A stretch of 64,000 nucleotides of DNA from contig NC_081246.1 of assembly GCF_902713425.1 (NCBI RefSeq), positions 623,501 to 687,500 of the forward strand, written 5' to 3'. Below are positions 33,750 to 53,769 of the stretch, one piece after another. The notes under the pieces are model-generated. The model did no database searches. It was not told where the DNA came from and worked only from the letters and a program-made list of their open reading frames with translations. The stretch is from Acipenser ruthenus. Lineage: Eukaryota; Chordata; Actinopteri; Acipenseriformes; Acipenseridae. The position numbers and the translations under genes were made by a program. Position 1 is the first letter of the stretch. Every line of letters starts with the position of its first letter.

Positions 33750-33846
33750 GGAGAACTCAAGACTGCGCTGAAGCCCTTGAGGGACAAGCTGGGATCCTTT
33801 TAATAAAGTTAAAAACGAGTGTGATAAAACAGCAGAGCACATCAAG
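33750..33846 (+). pseudogene. TRIM-C exon 2 (frameshifted)
   Basis: 97 bases instead of 96. [17 protein letters not shown] is followed by an extra T and TAA. Acceptor CATTTCAG and donor AAG|GTAAGA are kept. Confidence 0.8.
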
Positions 33847-33939
33847 GTAAGAGAACTAGATTAGTGATTGAAACAATACACAACATACATTTTCACTGGA
33901 CACCCAAACTAACTCTAAAGTGATCCTTTTCTTGTATAG

Positions 33940-34170
33940 AAACAAGCCCAGCAAACAGAGAGGCAGATAAAGGAGGAGTTTGAGAAACTTCACCAGTTTC
34001 TACGAGATGAAGAAAAGGCCAGGATAGCTGCACTGAGGAGGGAAAGGATACAAAAGGGAAGAATCATGAAAGAGAAGATTGAAAAACTTACAAGAGAAAT
34101 CTCATCCCTTTCAGACACAATCAGAGTGATAGAAGAGGAGATGAAAGCTGAAGACATCTTCTTCCTGCAG
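33940..34170 (+). pseudogene. TRIM-C exon 3 (coiled coil)
   Basis: 231 bases, open: [20 protein letters not shown] to EDIFFLQ. Closer to TRIM-A ([10 protein letters not shown]) than to TRIM-B ([10 protein letters not shown]). Confidence 0.8.
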
Positions 34171-34544
34171 GTAGTGATTGTTTAACTGTGTGTGACATGT
34201 TCTTATTGTGAATGCACACTCACTACTACACTATGAATGGGACTTTACAAGCATTTATGTTAGCACATATTTGAACTTCATTTTTAACATTCATTTTTCA
34301 AGCATGGTTTGTATTGCTGTTTGTTCTTAAGTTTACCCCACAAATGGGTAAAACAGGCAGCAAATGCCCCTCCTCCAGCCCCACAAACCAGCAGAGTGGT
34401 CTCATTGGTTTGGTGCTCCAGAGAATATGTTCATGGATAAACACTGAGTTCAAAATGTAAAGCTGGACAGCGGTGCTGCTGTTTTCTATCAAAGTGGTAT
34501 TTGTGTTTTAATAATGTCTCAATTCATGTCCTTGTTTGTTTCAG

Positions 34545-34567
34545 AAGTACAAAGACACACAGAGAAG
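34545..34567 (+). pseudogene. TRIM-C exon 4 (23-base micro-exon)
   Basis: Identical to the exon in A and B, between TTTCAG and GTATGT. Confidence 0.8.
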
Positions 34568-34652
34568 GTATGTAAGATGTGGCTTGTCTTCCTCTCTTGT
34601 ATTGTATTGAATGCAAACACAGAGCAGCACTAACTCCTGAATATGATTGCAG

Positions 34653-34771
34653 AGCCGAGTGCACACTGCAGGATCCACAGTGTGTTTCAGGAGCGCTGAT
34701 AGATGTAGCCGAGCACCTGGGCTCTCTGAAGTACAAAGTGTGGGAGAAGATGCTGGGGATTGTTCAATACA
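34653..34771 (+). pseudogene. TRIM-C exon 5 (linker)
   Basis: 119 bases, identical in translation to the other copies. Donor GTGAGT; 29 bases further a run of 14 G (34,801-34,814) begins. Confidence 0.8.
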
Positions 34772-34921
34772 GTGAGTCCTGTGGGGAGCATCACAAAGGA
34801 GGGGGGGGGGGGGGTGCATATAACCACAATCCACAATGTGTGTAAGCAGCAAGATACAGCTCTCTACAATCAATAATAATACACAATGAAATGTACACAC
34901 CTGTAGCAAATACACTTGTAT

Positions 34922-35057
34922 CTTTGGAATATTTCAGTTTTTGGAGTAATTCTTTAAAATTGTCCTTGTAAAGCAGAATATGGAGATGACTTCTCCAGTG
35001 AGTTGTACACTACAATTTAAGACGATGTCCCGTTGTGTGTCCCCTAGATGTAATCTA
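34922..35057. repeat. Zinc-finger 3'-flank segment joined to the TRIM arm
   Basis: From TGGAATATTTCAG on, the sequence matches 47,610-47,750 (flank of copy C) and 2,230-2,350 (flank of copy A). The switch from TRIM-arm to ZNF-flank sequence falls at 34,921/34,922. The L2 LINE interrupts the segment at 35,058 and it resumes at about 37,374. Confidence 0.8.
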
Positions 35058-37372
35058 AAATAAAACAGCAAGAATCACACTGCGATCTGCTGAAAAGAAA
35101 TGGAAGAGAACCAAACTCCCTGCTGCCCTAGACCTTTACCGCACTCTTCTCTCCTCCTTCTCCTCTACTCTCTCCTCTGCTAAATATGCTTATTTCCAAT
35201 CTGTAATCCAAGCCTCCACTAACAACCCACGTAAACTATTCTCTACCTTCTCCTCCCTCCTAAACCCTCCCCCCCTCCTCCTCCCTCCTCTATCTCCCCT
35301 GACGACTTTGCCTCCTCCTTCTCTTCTAAAATCTCAGATATCCGCAAACTCTTTAACACCTCTCCCTCCCCCGCACCCCCTCCTGCTCCAACCCCTACAC
35401 CCACTACATCCCCTACTAACTCGCCCTCCCTCTCCACCTTCTTGCCCCTCTCAGACTCTGACCTCTCCTCCCTGCTCCAGGGTCACAAACCCACCACGTG
35501 TGCCTTGGACCCCCTCCCCACTCACCTCTTTCAAGCTGCTGCTGCTCCTGCTCTACTCCCCTTCATCTCCTCCCTCCTCAACACCTCTCTACTTTCTGGC
35601 ATCTTCCCCTCTGCCTTCAAAAAAGCCTCTATCACTCCCCTCCTCAAAAAACCTACCCTCGACCCCACCTCCCTCCAGAGCTACCGTCCTGTCTCCCTCC
35701 TACCCTTCCTCTCCAAAACCCTCGAGCGGACTGTACACCGCCAGCTCTCTGCTTTCCTGTCCAACCACTCTCTGCTTGACCCTCTCCAATCTGGCTTCCG
35801 CTCTGCTCACTCCACTGAAACCGCCCTTCTGTCTGTCACCAACTCACTTAAGTGTGCCCGAGCTGCCTCTCTCTCCTCTGTCCTAATTCTCCTCGACCTC
35901 TCTGCTGCCTTTGACACTGTTGATCACTCTATTCTACTATCATCTCTTGCTGACCTGGGGATCTCTGGCACTGCTCTGGCCTGGTTCTCCTCCTACCTCT
36001 CCAACCGCACTTACCAGGTAACCTGGCGTGGAGCAACCTCCACACCTCACCCTCTCTTAACTGGAGTCCCCCAAGGGTCAGTCTTGGGTCCTCTCCTGTT
36101 CTCTCTCTACACCCGCTCCCTGGGCCCCCTCATCGCATCCTATGGTTTCTCATACCATTTCTATGCTGATGATGCTCAGATTTTCCTCTCCTTCCCCACC
36201 TCTGACTCCACCATCTCCTCCCGTATCTCTACCTGTCTGTCTGCTATTTCCTCCTGGATGCACTCGCATCACCTCAAACTCAACCTCTCTAAATCTGACC
36301 TCCTTTTCTTTCCCTCCTCCTCCCCCTCCTCTGATCTCTCTATCTCTGTTCCTCTGGAATCTACCACACTCTCTCCCTCTTCCTCAGCTAAGAACCTTGG
36401 AGTCACCCTGGACCCCTGCCTCTCTTATTCCCAGCACATCCCCACTCTGGCACGCACTTGCAGATTCTTCCTGAGCAACATCCGAAGAATCCGACCCTTC
36501 CTCACCAACTATGCTACCCAGCTCCTGGTCCAGGCCCTGGTACTCTCCCGCCTAGACTACTGCAACTCCCTCCTGGCTGGCCTCCCTGCGTCCGCCACCC
36601 GTCCGCTCCAGCTCATCCAGAACTCTGCTGCTCGCCTGGTGTTCTCTCTACCTCGCTTCGCCCACGCTACTCCACTACTCCGCTCGCTCCACTGGCTCCC
36701 GATCACCGCTCGCATCCAGTTCAAGACCCTTGTACTAGCCTACAGATGCCTTGATCAGACTGCACCCAGCTACCTCCAGACCCTCATCTCTCCCTACACC
36801 CCCACTCGACCTCTCCGCTCCGCCTGCACTAGAAGACTGGCTCTACCTCCGCTACGCTCCCCTGCCTCCCGAGCCCGCTCCTTCTCCACCCTTGCTCCGC
36901 AGTGGTGGAACGACCTTCCTACAGATGTCAGGACTGCCCAGTCCCTGACCACATTCCGGCGCCTCCTTAAGACTCACCTCTTCAAACAGCACCTGTAGAA
37001 CTCCTCTGTTGTATCCTGGGACACTATCACCCTTCATTTAAATATGCTTTATTTTGCTCTTATCTGCCCCCTATTTTACTGCATTTAATCCTGTACCTCA
37101 GAATATTGTAATCTGCCAAGTGTTTAACCTGTAGTATTTTGTACTTAATCATATCCTGATGTAACTATCACTATTTAATCATATCCTGATGTAACTTTCA
37201 CTATTATCTGCTGTATTATTGAATTGTGGTTTGTCACACTTGAGAATTATTGTATTTCTTGTTCTTATTGTATGACTTATATTGTAACACTTGAATGTAT
37301 TTGTATTTGCTTGCGATTGTAAGTCGCCCTGGATAAGGGCGTCTGCTAAGAAATAAATAATAATAATAATTA
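35058..37372 (+). mobile_element. L2-type LINE, 5'-truncated, near-intact reverse transcriptase
   Basis: The 518-codon frame at 35,442-36,998 holds the RT core: [24 protein letters not shown]-like [34 protein letters not shown] and the catalytic [39 protein letters not shown] and [14 protein letters not shown] follow. The upstream part ([43 protein letters not shown]) is in another frame, with one shift in the C/T-rich stretch about 35,265-35,295. The endonuclease domain is missing, as expected after 5' truncation. The 3' end is TAAGTCGCCCTGGATAAGGG...CTAAGAAATAAATAATAATA. It sits in the ZNF-B flank; copy C (47,745-47,770) has the empty site. Confidence 0.92.
35442..36998 (+). CDS. L2 reverse transcriptase (partial ORF2)
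   Basis: 518 residues without a stop. It contains the RT fingers and palm, with the YADD active site near residue 235, and the C-terminal region after the RT. TTG at 35,442 is only the first possible start; the frame continues upstream into [20 protein letters not shown]-type text. The intact frame over 1.5 kb suggests a recent insertion. Not expected to be a host gene. Confidence 0.88.
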   Translation: MPLSDSDLSSLLQGHKPTTCALDPLPTHLFQAAAAPALLPFISSLLNTSLLSGIFPSAFKKASITPLLKKPTLDPTSLQSYRPVSLLPFLSKTLERTVHRQLSAFLSNHSLLDPLQSGFRSAHSTETALLSVTNSLKCARAASLSSVLILLDLSAAFDTVDHSILLSSLADLGISGTALAWFSSYLSNRTYQVTWRGATSTPHPLLTGVPQGSVLGPLLFSLYTRSLGPLIASYGFSYHFYADDAQIFLSFPTSDSTISSRISTCLSAISSWMHSHHLKLNLSKSDLLFFPSSSPSSDLSISVPLESTTLSPSSSAKNLGVTLDPCLSYSQHIPTLARTCRFFLSNIRRIRPFLTNYATQLLVQALVLSRLDYCNSLLAGLPASATRPLQLIQNSAARLVFSLPRFAHATPLLRSLHWLPITARIQFKTLVLAYRCLDQTAPSYLQTLISPYTPTRPLRSACTRRLALPPLRSPASRARSFSTLAPQWWNDLPTDVRTAQSLTTFRRLLKTHLFKQHL

Positions 37373-37755
37373 TAAAAATAAAATTAATTATTTGAATAGA
37401 AATTCCAAAAGTGGCTATTTTTAAGGTAAGCACCTTTGGCATTCATTCTCAGGTTACTAAGAAAAATCAATTTTTCCATTTCCATTGTGAAACTGTATAT
37501 GGGGGAGGGGGGTGGCATTATATTGCTATCAGTCTGTCAACAACAAAACTATGTTTGAGGTAAGAAATTCAGAATTGACCAAAGCTTATGATTGACTTGA
37601 CAGCTGGTGACTTGCAGACGGAATTACAATCCATTTCATAGATTACTAAAGTGACGTGACAAAACCAGAATGGTCAGCAAGATGGGGTCGCTCATATTTT
37701 CCATCCAAGAGTGTTGATCTGAAGGGATTAGCAGTAACTCTATTTATCAAGCAAC

Positions 37756-37761
37756 TTTATT
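37756..37761 (-). terminator. Poly(A) signal of ZNF-B
   Basis: AATAAA on the minus strand, about 220 bases past the stop codon at 37,980; the same place is kept in copy C (48,138-48,143) and copy D (58,765-58,770, plus strand). Confidence 0.55.
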
Positions 37762-37979
37762 ATTTTGCTTACAGTAAATATCTTTGTATTTTAGTCAAAT
37801 TTACTCCTGGTGTTCAGGTGTCCAAGTGTCTAAGATTCTATTAATTATCTTGTGTCCTTCAAGACACAGTAACTGACATTCAGAGAAGGGACAGAGCGTC
37901 ACTCGTGTGCATTTTCTGGTGTTTTTTAAGGTTTGATAAGTGACTGAAACATTTCAGACATTCACTACATTGATAAGAT

Positions 37980-42431
<4,452 letters not shown>

Positions 42432-43160
42432 CTTCACTGGTTTCAGTTTGAGACTCGCGTAGCAGAATCCTCCTTGAGTTTAATTTAATATTTATTTAAA
42501 TAGAATTAACAGTCATATAAAATCATCACTTCTAGTGTGATAAAGAAAACAAACAAACAAGAGACTCGTCTTACTTTGCAAGGAGTAACTTTTACCATCA
42601 TGTATAGCTTGAACTTAAAGCGCGTTTGTTTTCTCAGTAAAAAAATCACATTGACAAGTTAAACATCTGTGTGTACAGCTGACACGCTCCACTCTGTCTG
42701 AGTGCTTAAATAAAAAAAGAAAGGGGACTCTGTTTCAGAACTCAATGCAGGCAGTAAACGAACAAAACAAATAATATCAATCAGCGAAACATTTGTACCC
42801 AACCTAAAATACTTTAAACAGCAGATAATACAATTCTGTAAAACCTGTAGGGCTGCAGCCCTCTCTTCTGCATAAGCAAAACAACCTTTTCTATCTCCTG
42901 TACTGAAATGGAGCGTCACAAGCAGTGGGCGTGTCTGGTTGGAACCATTGGCTGTAGAAACTCTAATCCCAGCCTGATTGGCTGCTGGCCTCCCTGTCGA
43001 ACCCAAGGGAGGTTTTGAAGCTGGATCCCGGGGTTCTCCATGTGGGCTCTTACTGGCGTTGTGTTTTCCAATGCAATGTCCTGTGGAGGATCCGAAATGG
43101 CGCCAGTTTAGTTTCTCTGCTTTGTACTCCAAAACTGCTTCGACTGTGTGAGTCATTGCA
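42432..43160 (-). promoter_or_regulatory. ZNF-B 5' UTR and promoter
   Basis: Upstream of the ATG lie a possible 5' UTR intron (42,432-42,580), a conserved GTCAGCTGTACACACAG segment, two CCAAT boxes read as ATTGG near 42,950-42,985, a GTGGGCGTG box and ATGGCGCCAG at 43,097-43,106. All are kept in copy C. The exact start of transcription cannot be seen. Confidence 0.5.
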
Positions 43161-43343
43161 TTGCGCTTGATTTGTTAATAGAGTCGACTGTTTGTTTATA
43201 TGAATGGTTTTAGTTATAGTGGCGGTTTAGAGGTGAAGGGGGAAACTTGAGACAGATTAACAAAACAACAACAATAATTTATGCGCCGATGGAAGAGAGA
43301 GAGAGCGTAAACAACTGAATTTAATTCACATTATTAGACACAT

Positions 43344-43568
43344 TATTATTAATTTCTTAGCAGACGCCCTTATCCAGGGTGACTTACAATTATTACAAGT
43401 TATCACATTATTTGTTATATACAATTACCCATTCATAGTTGTTTTTATACTGGAGCAATATAGGTAAAGTACCTTGCTCAAGGGTACAGCAGCAGTGTCC
43501 CCCACCTGGGATTAAACCCATGACTCTCCGGTCAAGAGTCCAGAGCCCTAACCACTACTCCACACTGG
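43344..43568 (-). mobile_element. tRNA-derived SINE with L2-type tail (sister of 9,462-9,687)
   Basis: Same insertion as in block A, with the B-box-like word now GGTTTAATCCC. It is minus strand and full length. Confidence 0.88.
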
Positions 43569-43684
43569 TCCACAACTTCAAAATGGAATTTGAAAACTGA
43601 ACTGCACAAACATGAAGTTTTAATTTCAATTACACACACCTGTCAACTTTTCAAAATACAAAATCGGGGGTGTGTGGTGCAGTC

Positions 43685-43687
<3 letters not shown>

Positions 43688-43766
<79 letters not shown>
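43688..43766. repeat. (AT)n microsatellite
   Basis: About 78 bases of AT repeat, matching 9,804-9,882. Confidence 0.95.
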
Positions 43767-43768
<2 letters not shown>

Positions 43769-45103
43769 CTGTTTCCCAGTAGAGTTGCGGGGTTGCAGGT
43801 GCGCGGCTAACTATGTGAATTTAACTCGCGCTGAATGCATGCCTGCACAGGGCTCCGCTGGGTCCTAAACCCTGCTCGGTACAGGCGGGGATTGCAGTAA
43901 ACACACACCGGACACGACTCTTGTAGACATTGGAGGTTTGCTGACATGACGGGGTTAAACAGTAGAGTTTTGACCAAAATACGGGAGACTCCCGGTGAAT
44001 ACGGGAGAGTTGACAGGTGTGATTGCATTTAAATCTGCAGGAGAGCGCTTTGATACCAGTCTGAATGAAGTTTTTTTGATAATGGACTTTCTCTGTGATT
44101 CTCAACTGCCAGGCATTAGGGAACAATAGAGTTATAGCACCCGCTTCAACCCGTGCTACAAAAAAACTAAATACAGGAATTGATAATAATTTACAAGGTA
44201 TACTCTTTGTATTTTGCTAAACAAAAGAGGTACGGTTATCAGTTACTTTTGTTTAGCAAGCTGGCATTGTAAATGAAACATGGTGAGGTATAATTCTGTA
44301 CCACCCAGAGGCTAAAGGGTTAATTGTACCCTGGCATGTTTTAGTTTCTTTTGTTTATCAAGGTACGTCTTCAGACTGGTCACTTTGATGCAGGTGTACC
44401 AGAGGTGTCCCGTGTGTAGGACGGTGTTCAAATGCAATTTTAGATTTCAACAAACAAAATCCAGAGTCGATTATTCAATTTAGGGTTTACCTAACTAAAA
44501 ACATATCTGAAATCAAAATGCCCACTGGTAAATCCATCTCCGTTACATATGTGAGCAGGAGGATGATGGGAAATGTAGTTCTGAGAGGTCCATGCGGGTA
44601 CATGGGAAGCCATCTTGAGGCAGGGAATGCAATTTAAAAGTTAAAAAAGTGGTCAAAATGTAAAAAATTAAAACAATACACACACCTTACGTAAACAGTT
44701 GTAGCAACACGTGGGAACACGTAACACAATAAAATAAAAAGGTCCTCATGTGCCCTTTAATTTCCTGCAAGGGGTGAAAGTGCTATTGTAATGGTGTTTC
44801 TGTAAGTTTCAGTAGTTGGACGTGTACAAAAGTAGCTGACAGCAGTTACATGGACGTTAAAATCGTGATATAATAATTGGATTGTGAGGGAACTTGCAAA
44901 TAAATGACCTACCTGCTTGGAACATCATACTGTTAGTTGGATGAGAACATATTTATTTGCATGTAAATCATTATATTATGTGAAGATTGGAGCGAAGTTT
45001 TAGGCTACCAATAATCAGCATAATAATTAGAATTGATAGTAGAAGACGCTGAACTGGAGAATGCTGCCAATCTCTCTGTTGGGTAGATTTTCTCTGGAAG
45101 GTT
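43767..45103. other. Intergenic part of block B, no gene seen
   Basis: Nearly identical to 9,883-11,213, with the 14-bp inverted repeat (44,214-44,259) and ZNF143-like motif (44,562-44,582). Confidence 0.55.
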
Positions 45104-47610
45104 CCCAGCTCAGAATAAAGAAAAGGAGACTCTCACTCTCTAAACTAGGAGAGCTATCCTTGCCTGTTCTTGAGAAATATTATGTGGCTGCAAGCTATGT
45201 TCTGTGAAATACTGGATTTTTGAAAATGTTAATGCCAGATGTACCCACATGAAACCATTTGGAAAACAACCTGACTATTCACTCCTCACTGGTCCCAGAA
45301 AAAAATGTTTAAGCAATACATTTTACATACTATTTACATACATTAAATGTCTGGTATATTGTTTTAAAATGTTTCGGATTAGACCATGCTTATTTAAAAC
45401 TGGAGGGTATTCCGTCCACAAAATACAAAAAGCTTGGTATCAACACTGCAGGACATCTCTCAGAACGACACACTGTCCTTTCACACAGCACAGTCAGTAC
45501 AGTACAGTATAGCAAAGGAACTCTTTCAGTTCTTTCAAATAAGACAGGTTCTCAAAATGATCACACTATAGCCTACACACTGATAGCATATGTGCAATCG
45601 AATAAATATGATTGAGGCATGCTGAGCTGTAAAAAAATACCATGAAACTGCAGGGTGCAAATAAAAACGAGAGTGTAACAAATGGACAATATTAGCCTAA
45701 CACTTGTGCCCTTTTTACATGCAATATAGTACCCCAAAATTAGTTTCCAAAAAAATTATAAAGACCATACAGACATCACAGAAATTAGAAACAAGCAATA
45801 CAATGCATACAATTAATAAGACAAAATGTATGCAATACAATAAAGAATAGGCTTTATATTATAGCCTATTAAAAACAGGTGTGTGGTGTCTTTGTAAACG
45901 CTGATATTACGTTAAACAACTTTCGCTTTGTATAAGCTTTCACAATTATTTTCAGGAAATCGAGAGATCTTGCTAGGAACTCAGGATCGATGAGAGAGGC
46001 AGTGTCTGCTAGGTGCTGTTTTTTTATCGAGTTGTCGGACAGTGTAGTTGGTGAGTTTTGGAAGGAAAAATAACAAAGTAAGCTATAGTACTCATTTTTA
46101 CTTCGTTTATTTTAGAAATGTCATAACTGAATCAACACGTTATGTGAGAACATTCTTTCAAAAAAACTAAAATGCAATCACCTTTTAAAAACGAGTCGCC
46201 ACGTCAATTTCAGTCCTCGATGCCGCTTGTCAGATTCAGCAGGCTACTGTTTAGCCAGAGACACAGTACAAGGAAAAAATGCATCGGGAACATTAAACGA
46301 CGAAGCAAGAAATGTCTGCTCTAGTGCCCTGGGGTTTGAGATCTCTCCTCTAAATTACTGCAGGAAAAGAACATAACAAAACGTGCTGTGGCTTTTCTGT
46401 TCTGTACCACATCATGGATTGTTATTGCTGTGTTACCTGTTTGATAATGTGGGCAATAATCCTTCCCCTATCAGTGCACTAGAGCAGACATTTTGAAAAG
46501 AGCTTTGAAACAGACTTTAAAGTTGTCAGTGTAAAAAGTTGTCAGGATGTTAACAATGAAAAGGAAAATGACAGATACATTATTTAAACCGTTCTAGCAA
46601 CCCTGCTTATTCTTTAACGTTTGCAGGACCAAATGTACATGTAAATACCCTGAAATTCAGACCATGTTTTCATTGTTAAATGTATGCTATTTGAATAGGT
46701 CTTCAGGGTTCAACTGACTGAATTATGAGTCACATTTCTTCTTCACAATTTGCTGTGTTCTGTGGCCCGAGGCATGCAGTGCGCTGTCCCGAGGACAGTA
46801 CAGGTCAGTGAGTCTTGTGTCCTGTGCTGTCCTGACTCTGCTGAGTCTTGTGTCCTGTGCTGTCCTGACTCTGCTGAGTCTTGTGTCCTGTGGCAGTGCC
46901 CTGGCTCTCTCCTGAATGTCTGGTGTAGGTTCTGTATACTTTGCCAGAGTCTTGACTCAAATCCATATCTTAGAACATATATTTGTATTACTATAACCTG
47001 CATTAAATTTTCATCAATTAGGCAATTAATCACCAATTTACTTTTTTTGTAATTGGCACACAATTCCAATCATATGCAACTGTAAATAATAACATTTCAA
47101 ATTGGAATTGGAAACTTTAAATACAGTGCTGAACACTGAACTTATGAGAATCTGCGAATGTAGTGTTTAGAAATACAAGATTGGAAAACAACACATACTT
47201 CGTATATTGCAACAGGTAGCCAACATTTCTGGAGCAAAATAGTTTTTATGGGTGTGATTCGTCAAATATTTTGGTCGCAAATATTTATGGCTTTACAGTA
47301 TTAATGGCGATCAGACATTGTATCATTGTTAGTAGTTATTTCTGACATGTATTCGTTGATTGGTTGCGATTGTAGTGTTGCAAGGTTCTGTTACTGTATG
47401 TAAAGTGTGATTGGATAGTCAGATTATCATGAGCATTTAAACACCCCCCCCCCCTCACCAGTACTCACATCTTGAGCGCCCTGTGGCCCCCGCCCAAGGT
47501 TTAGACTGTCATTGAGTACCCCTGGTATACTGTGTGCAAGGCTTTTCAATAAGTTATTTTCTTTGTTTATTTCGGATTCATTTCACACAAGGAAAACAAC
47601 ATATTATAAA
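45104..47610. other. Unique spacer between ZNF-B and ZNF-C, no gene seen
   Basis: AT-rich and without a convincing coding frame. It contains a 33-bp minisatellite (46,809-46,896) and a short C run near 47,444. It is not present between other copies. Confidence 0.5.
46809..46896. repeat. 33-bp minisatellite, about 2.7 units
   Basis: Unit GAGTCTTGTGTCCTGTGCTG then TCCTGACTCTGCT, nearly without changes. It produces artificial repeat frames on both strands. Confidence 0.85.
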
Positions 47611-48358
47611 AGGAATATTTCAGTTTTTGGAGTAATTCTTTAAAATTGTCCTTGTAAAGCAGAATATGGAGATGACTTCTCCAGTGAGTTGTACACTACA
47701 ATTTAAGACGATGTCCCGTTGTGTGTCCCCTAGATGTAATCTAAAATAAAACAATTAAAACAAAATTAATTATTTGAATAGAAATTCCAAAAGTGGCTAT
47801 TTTTAAGGTAAGCACCTTTGGCATTCATTCTCAGGTTACTGAGAAAAATCAATTTTTCCATTTCCATTGTGAAACTGTTTATGGGGGAGGGGGGTGGCAT
47901 TATATTGCTATCAGTCTGTCAACAACAAAACTATGTTTGAGGTAAGAAATTCAGAATTGACCAAAGCTTATCATTGACTTGACGGCTGGTGACTTGCAGA
48001 CGGAATTACAATCCATTTCATAGATTACTAAAGTGACGTGACAAAACCAGAATGGTCAGCAAGATGGGGTCGCTCATATTTTCCATCCAAGAGTGTTGAT
48101 CTGAAGGGATTAGCAGTAACTCTATTTATCAAGCAACTTTATTATTTTGCTTACAGTAAATATCTTTGTATTTTAGTCAAATTTACTCCTGGTGTTCAGG
48201 TGTCCAAGTGTCTAAGATTCTATTAATTATCTTGTGTACTTCAAGACCCAGTAACTGACATTCAGAGAAGGGACAGGGCGTCACTCGTGTGAATTTTCTG
48301 GTGTTTAAGGTTTGATAAGTGACTGAAACATTTCAGACATTCACAACATTGATAAGAT

Positions 48359-52515
<4,157 letters not shown>

Positions 52516-53260
52516 CTTCACTGGTTTCAGTGTGAGACTCGCGTAGCAGAATCCTCCTTGAGTTTAATTTAATATTTATTTAAATAGAATTAACAGTCAT
52601 ATAAAATCATCACTTCTAGTGTGATGAAGAAAACAAACAAACAAGAGACTCGTCTTACTTTGCAAGGAGTAACTTTTACCATCATGTATAGCTTGAACTT
52701 AAAGCGCGTTTGTTTTCTCAGTAAAAAATCACATTGACAAGTTAAACATCTGTGTGTACAGCTGACACGCTCCACTCTGTCTGAGTGCTTAAATAAAAAC
52801 ACAAAGGGGACTCTGTTTCAGAACTCAATGCAGGCAGTAAACGAACAAAACAAATAATATCAATCAGCGAAACATTTGTACCCAACCTAAAATACTTTAA
52901 ACAGCAGATAATACAATTCTGTGAAACCTGTAGGGCTGCAGCCCTCTCTTCTGCATAAGCAAAACAACCTTTTCTATCTCCTGTACTGAAATGGAGCGTC
53001 ACAAGCAGTGGGCGTGTCTGGTTGGAACCATTGGCTGTAGAAACTCTAATCCCAGCCTGATTGGCTGCTGGCCTCCCTGTCGAACCCAAGGGAGGTTTTG
53101 AAGCTGGATCCCGGGGTTCTCCATGTGGGCTCTTACTGGCGTTGTGTTTTCCAATGCAATGTCCTGTGGAGGATCCGAAATGGCGCCAGTTTAGTTTCCC
53201 TGCTTTGTACTCCAAAACTGCTTCGAGTGTGTGAGTCATTGCATTGCGCTTGATTTGTTA
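52516..53260 (-). promoter_or_regulatory. ZNF-C 5' UTR and promoter
   Basis: Same layout as ZNF-B: possible 5' UTR intron, CCAAT boxes, GTGGGCGTG and ATGGCGCCAG at 53,180-53,189. It points away from the ZNF-D promoter, whose GGCGCC core is 1.56 kb to the right. Confidence 0.5.
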
Positions 53261-53281
53261 ATAGAGTCGACTGTTTTTTTT

Positions 53282-53695
53282 TTTTATATAACAACATTAG
53301 AACATAAGAAAGTTTACAAACGAGAGGAGGCCATTCAGCCCATCTTGCTTGTTTGGTTGTTAGTGGCTTATTGATCCCAGAATCTCATCAAGCAGCTTCT
53401 TGAAGGATCCCAGGGTGTCAGCTTCAACAACATTACTGGGGAGTTGGTTCCAGACCCTCACAATTCTCTGTGCAAAAAAGTGCCTAATATTTTCTGTTCT
53501 GAATGCCCCTTTATCTAATCTCCATTTGTGACCCCTGGTCCTTGTTTCTTTTTTCAGGTCAAAAAAAGTCCCCTGGGTCGACATTGTCTATACCTTTTAG
53601 GATTTTGAATGCTTGAATCTGATCACCGCGTAGTCTTCTTTGTTCAAGATACAAAGGTACACCTGGTGGTCCCTGGTACTTGAGATGAAAAGGCT
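53282..53695 (-). mobile_element. CR1-like LINE 3' fragment
   Basis: On the minus strand 53,584-53,360 encodes RTRGHKWRLDKGAFRTENIR, then HFFAQRIVRVWNQLPSNVVE and FKKLLDEI. The RTRGH, F..R.V..WN.LP..VV and FK..LD motifs mark the C-terminal end of CR1-type ORF2. The 3' end is CTTTCTTATGTTCTAATGTT near 53,290. It is 5'-truncated and sits exactly where homology between blocks B and C ends. Confidence 0.8.
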
Positions 53696-53769
53696 GAAAA
53701 CCACGGGTTTAAAGCAGTTGAACAATGAAAAAAATCATGGATTGTGTCGTTATTTTCTTTTGTAATGCT

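Larger units (their letters stand above)
32492..34771 (+). pseudogene. TRIM-C: broken TRIM copy, plus strand
   Basis: Exons 32492-32880, 33750-33846, 33940-34170, 34545-34567 and 34653-34771 match TRIM-B exons 1-5. Exon 1 keeps the ATG but has a 7-base loss in the RING start (after TCCTGTGCTGTG) and a 9-base loss that removes one CxxC of the B-box. Exon 2 has one extra T (CCTTTTAATAAAG), making 97 bases and a stop. Exons 3-5 are intact. No B30.2 exon follows; homology ends at 34,921. This copy cannot make the full protein. Confidence 0.85.
28097..34921. repeat. Right arm of the large inverted duplication
   Basis: Reverse-complement match to 14,343-19,604. It carries TRIM-C, an expanded minisatellite and the LTR-like element with nested insertions. 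At 34,921 the match stops inside the unassigned open segment and zinc-finger 3'-flank sequence follows. Confidence 0.85.

Noticed and set aside
35308-35886. Proline- and serine-rich frames overlapping the L2 LINE (also 36,142 and 36,458)
   Set aside because: They are other-frame readings of the C/T-rich LINE ORF.
46743-47069. Repeated RTQDSAESGQH frame and its partner on the other strand
   Set aside because: Both are produced by a 33-bp minisatellite with a unit divisible by three.
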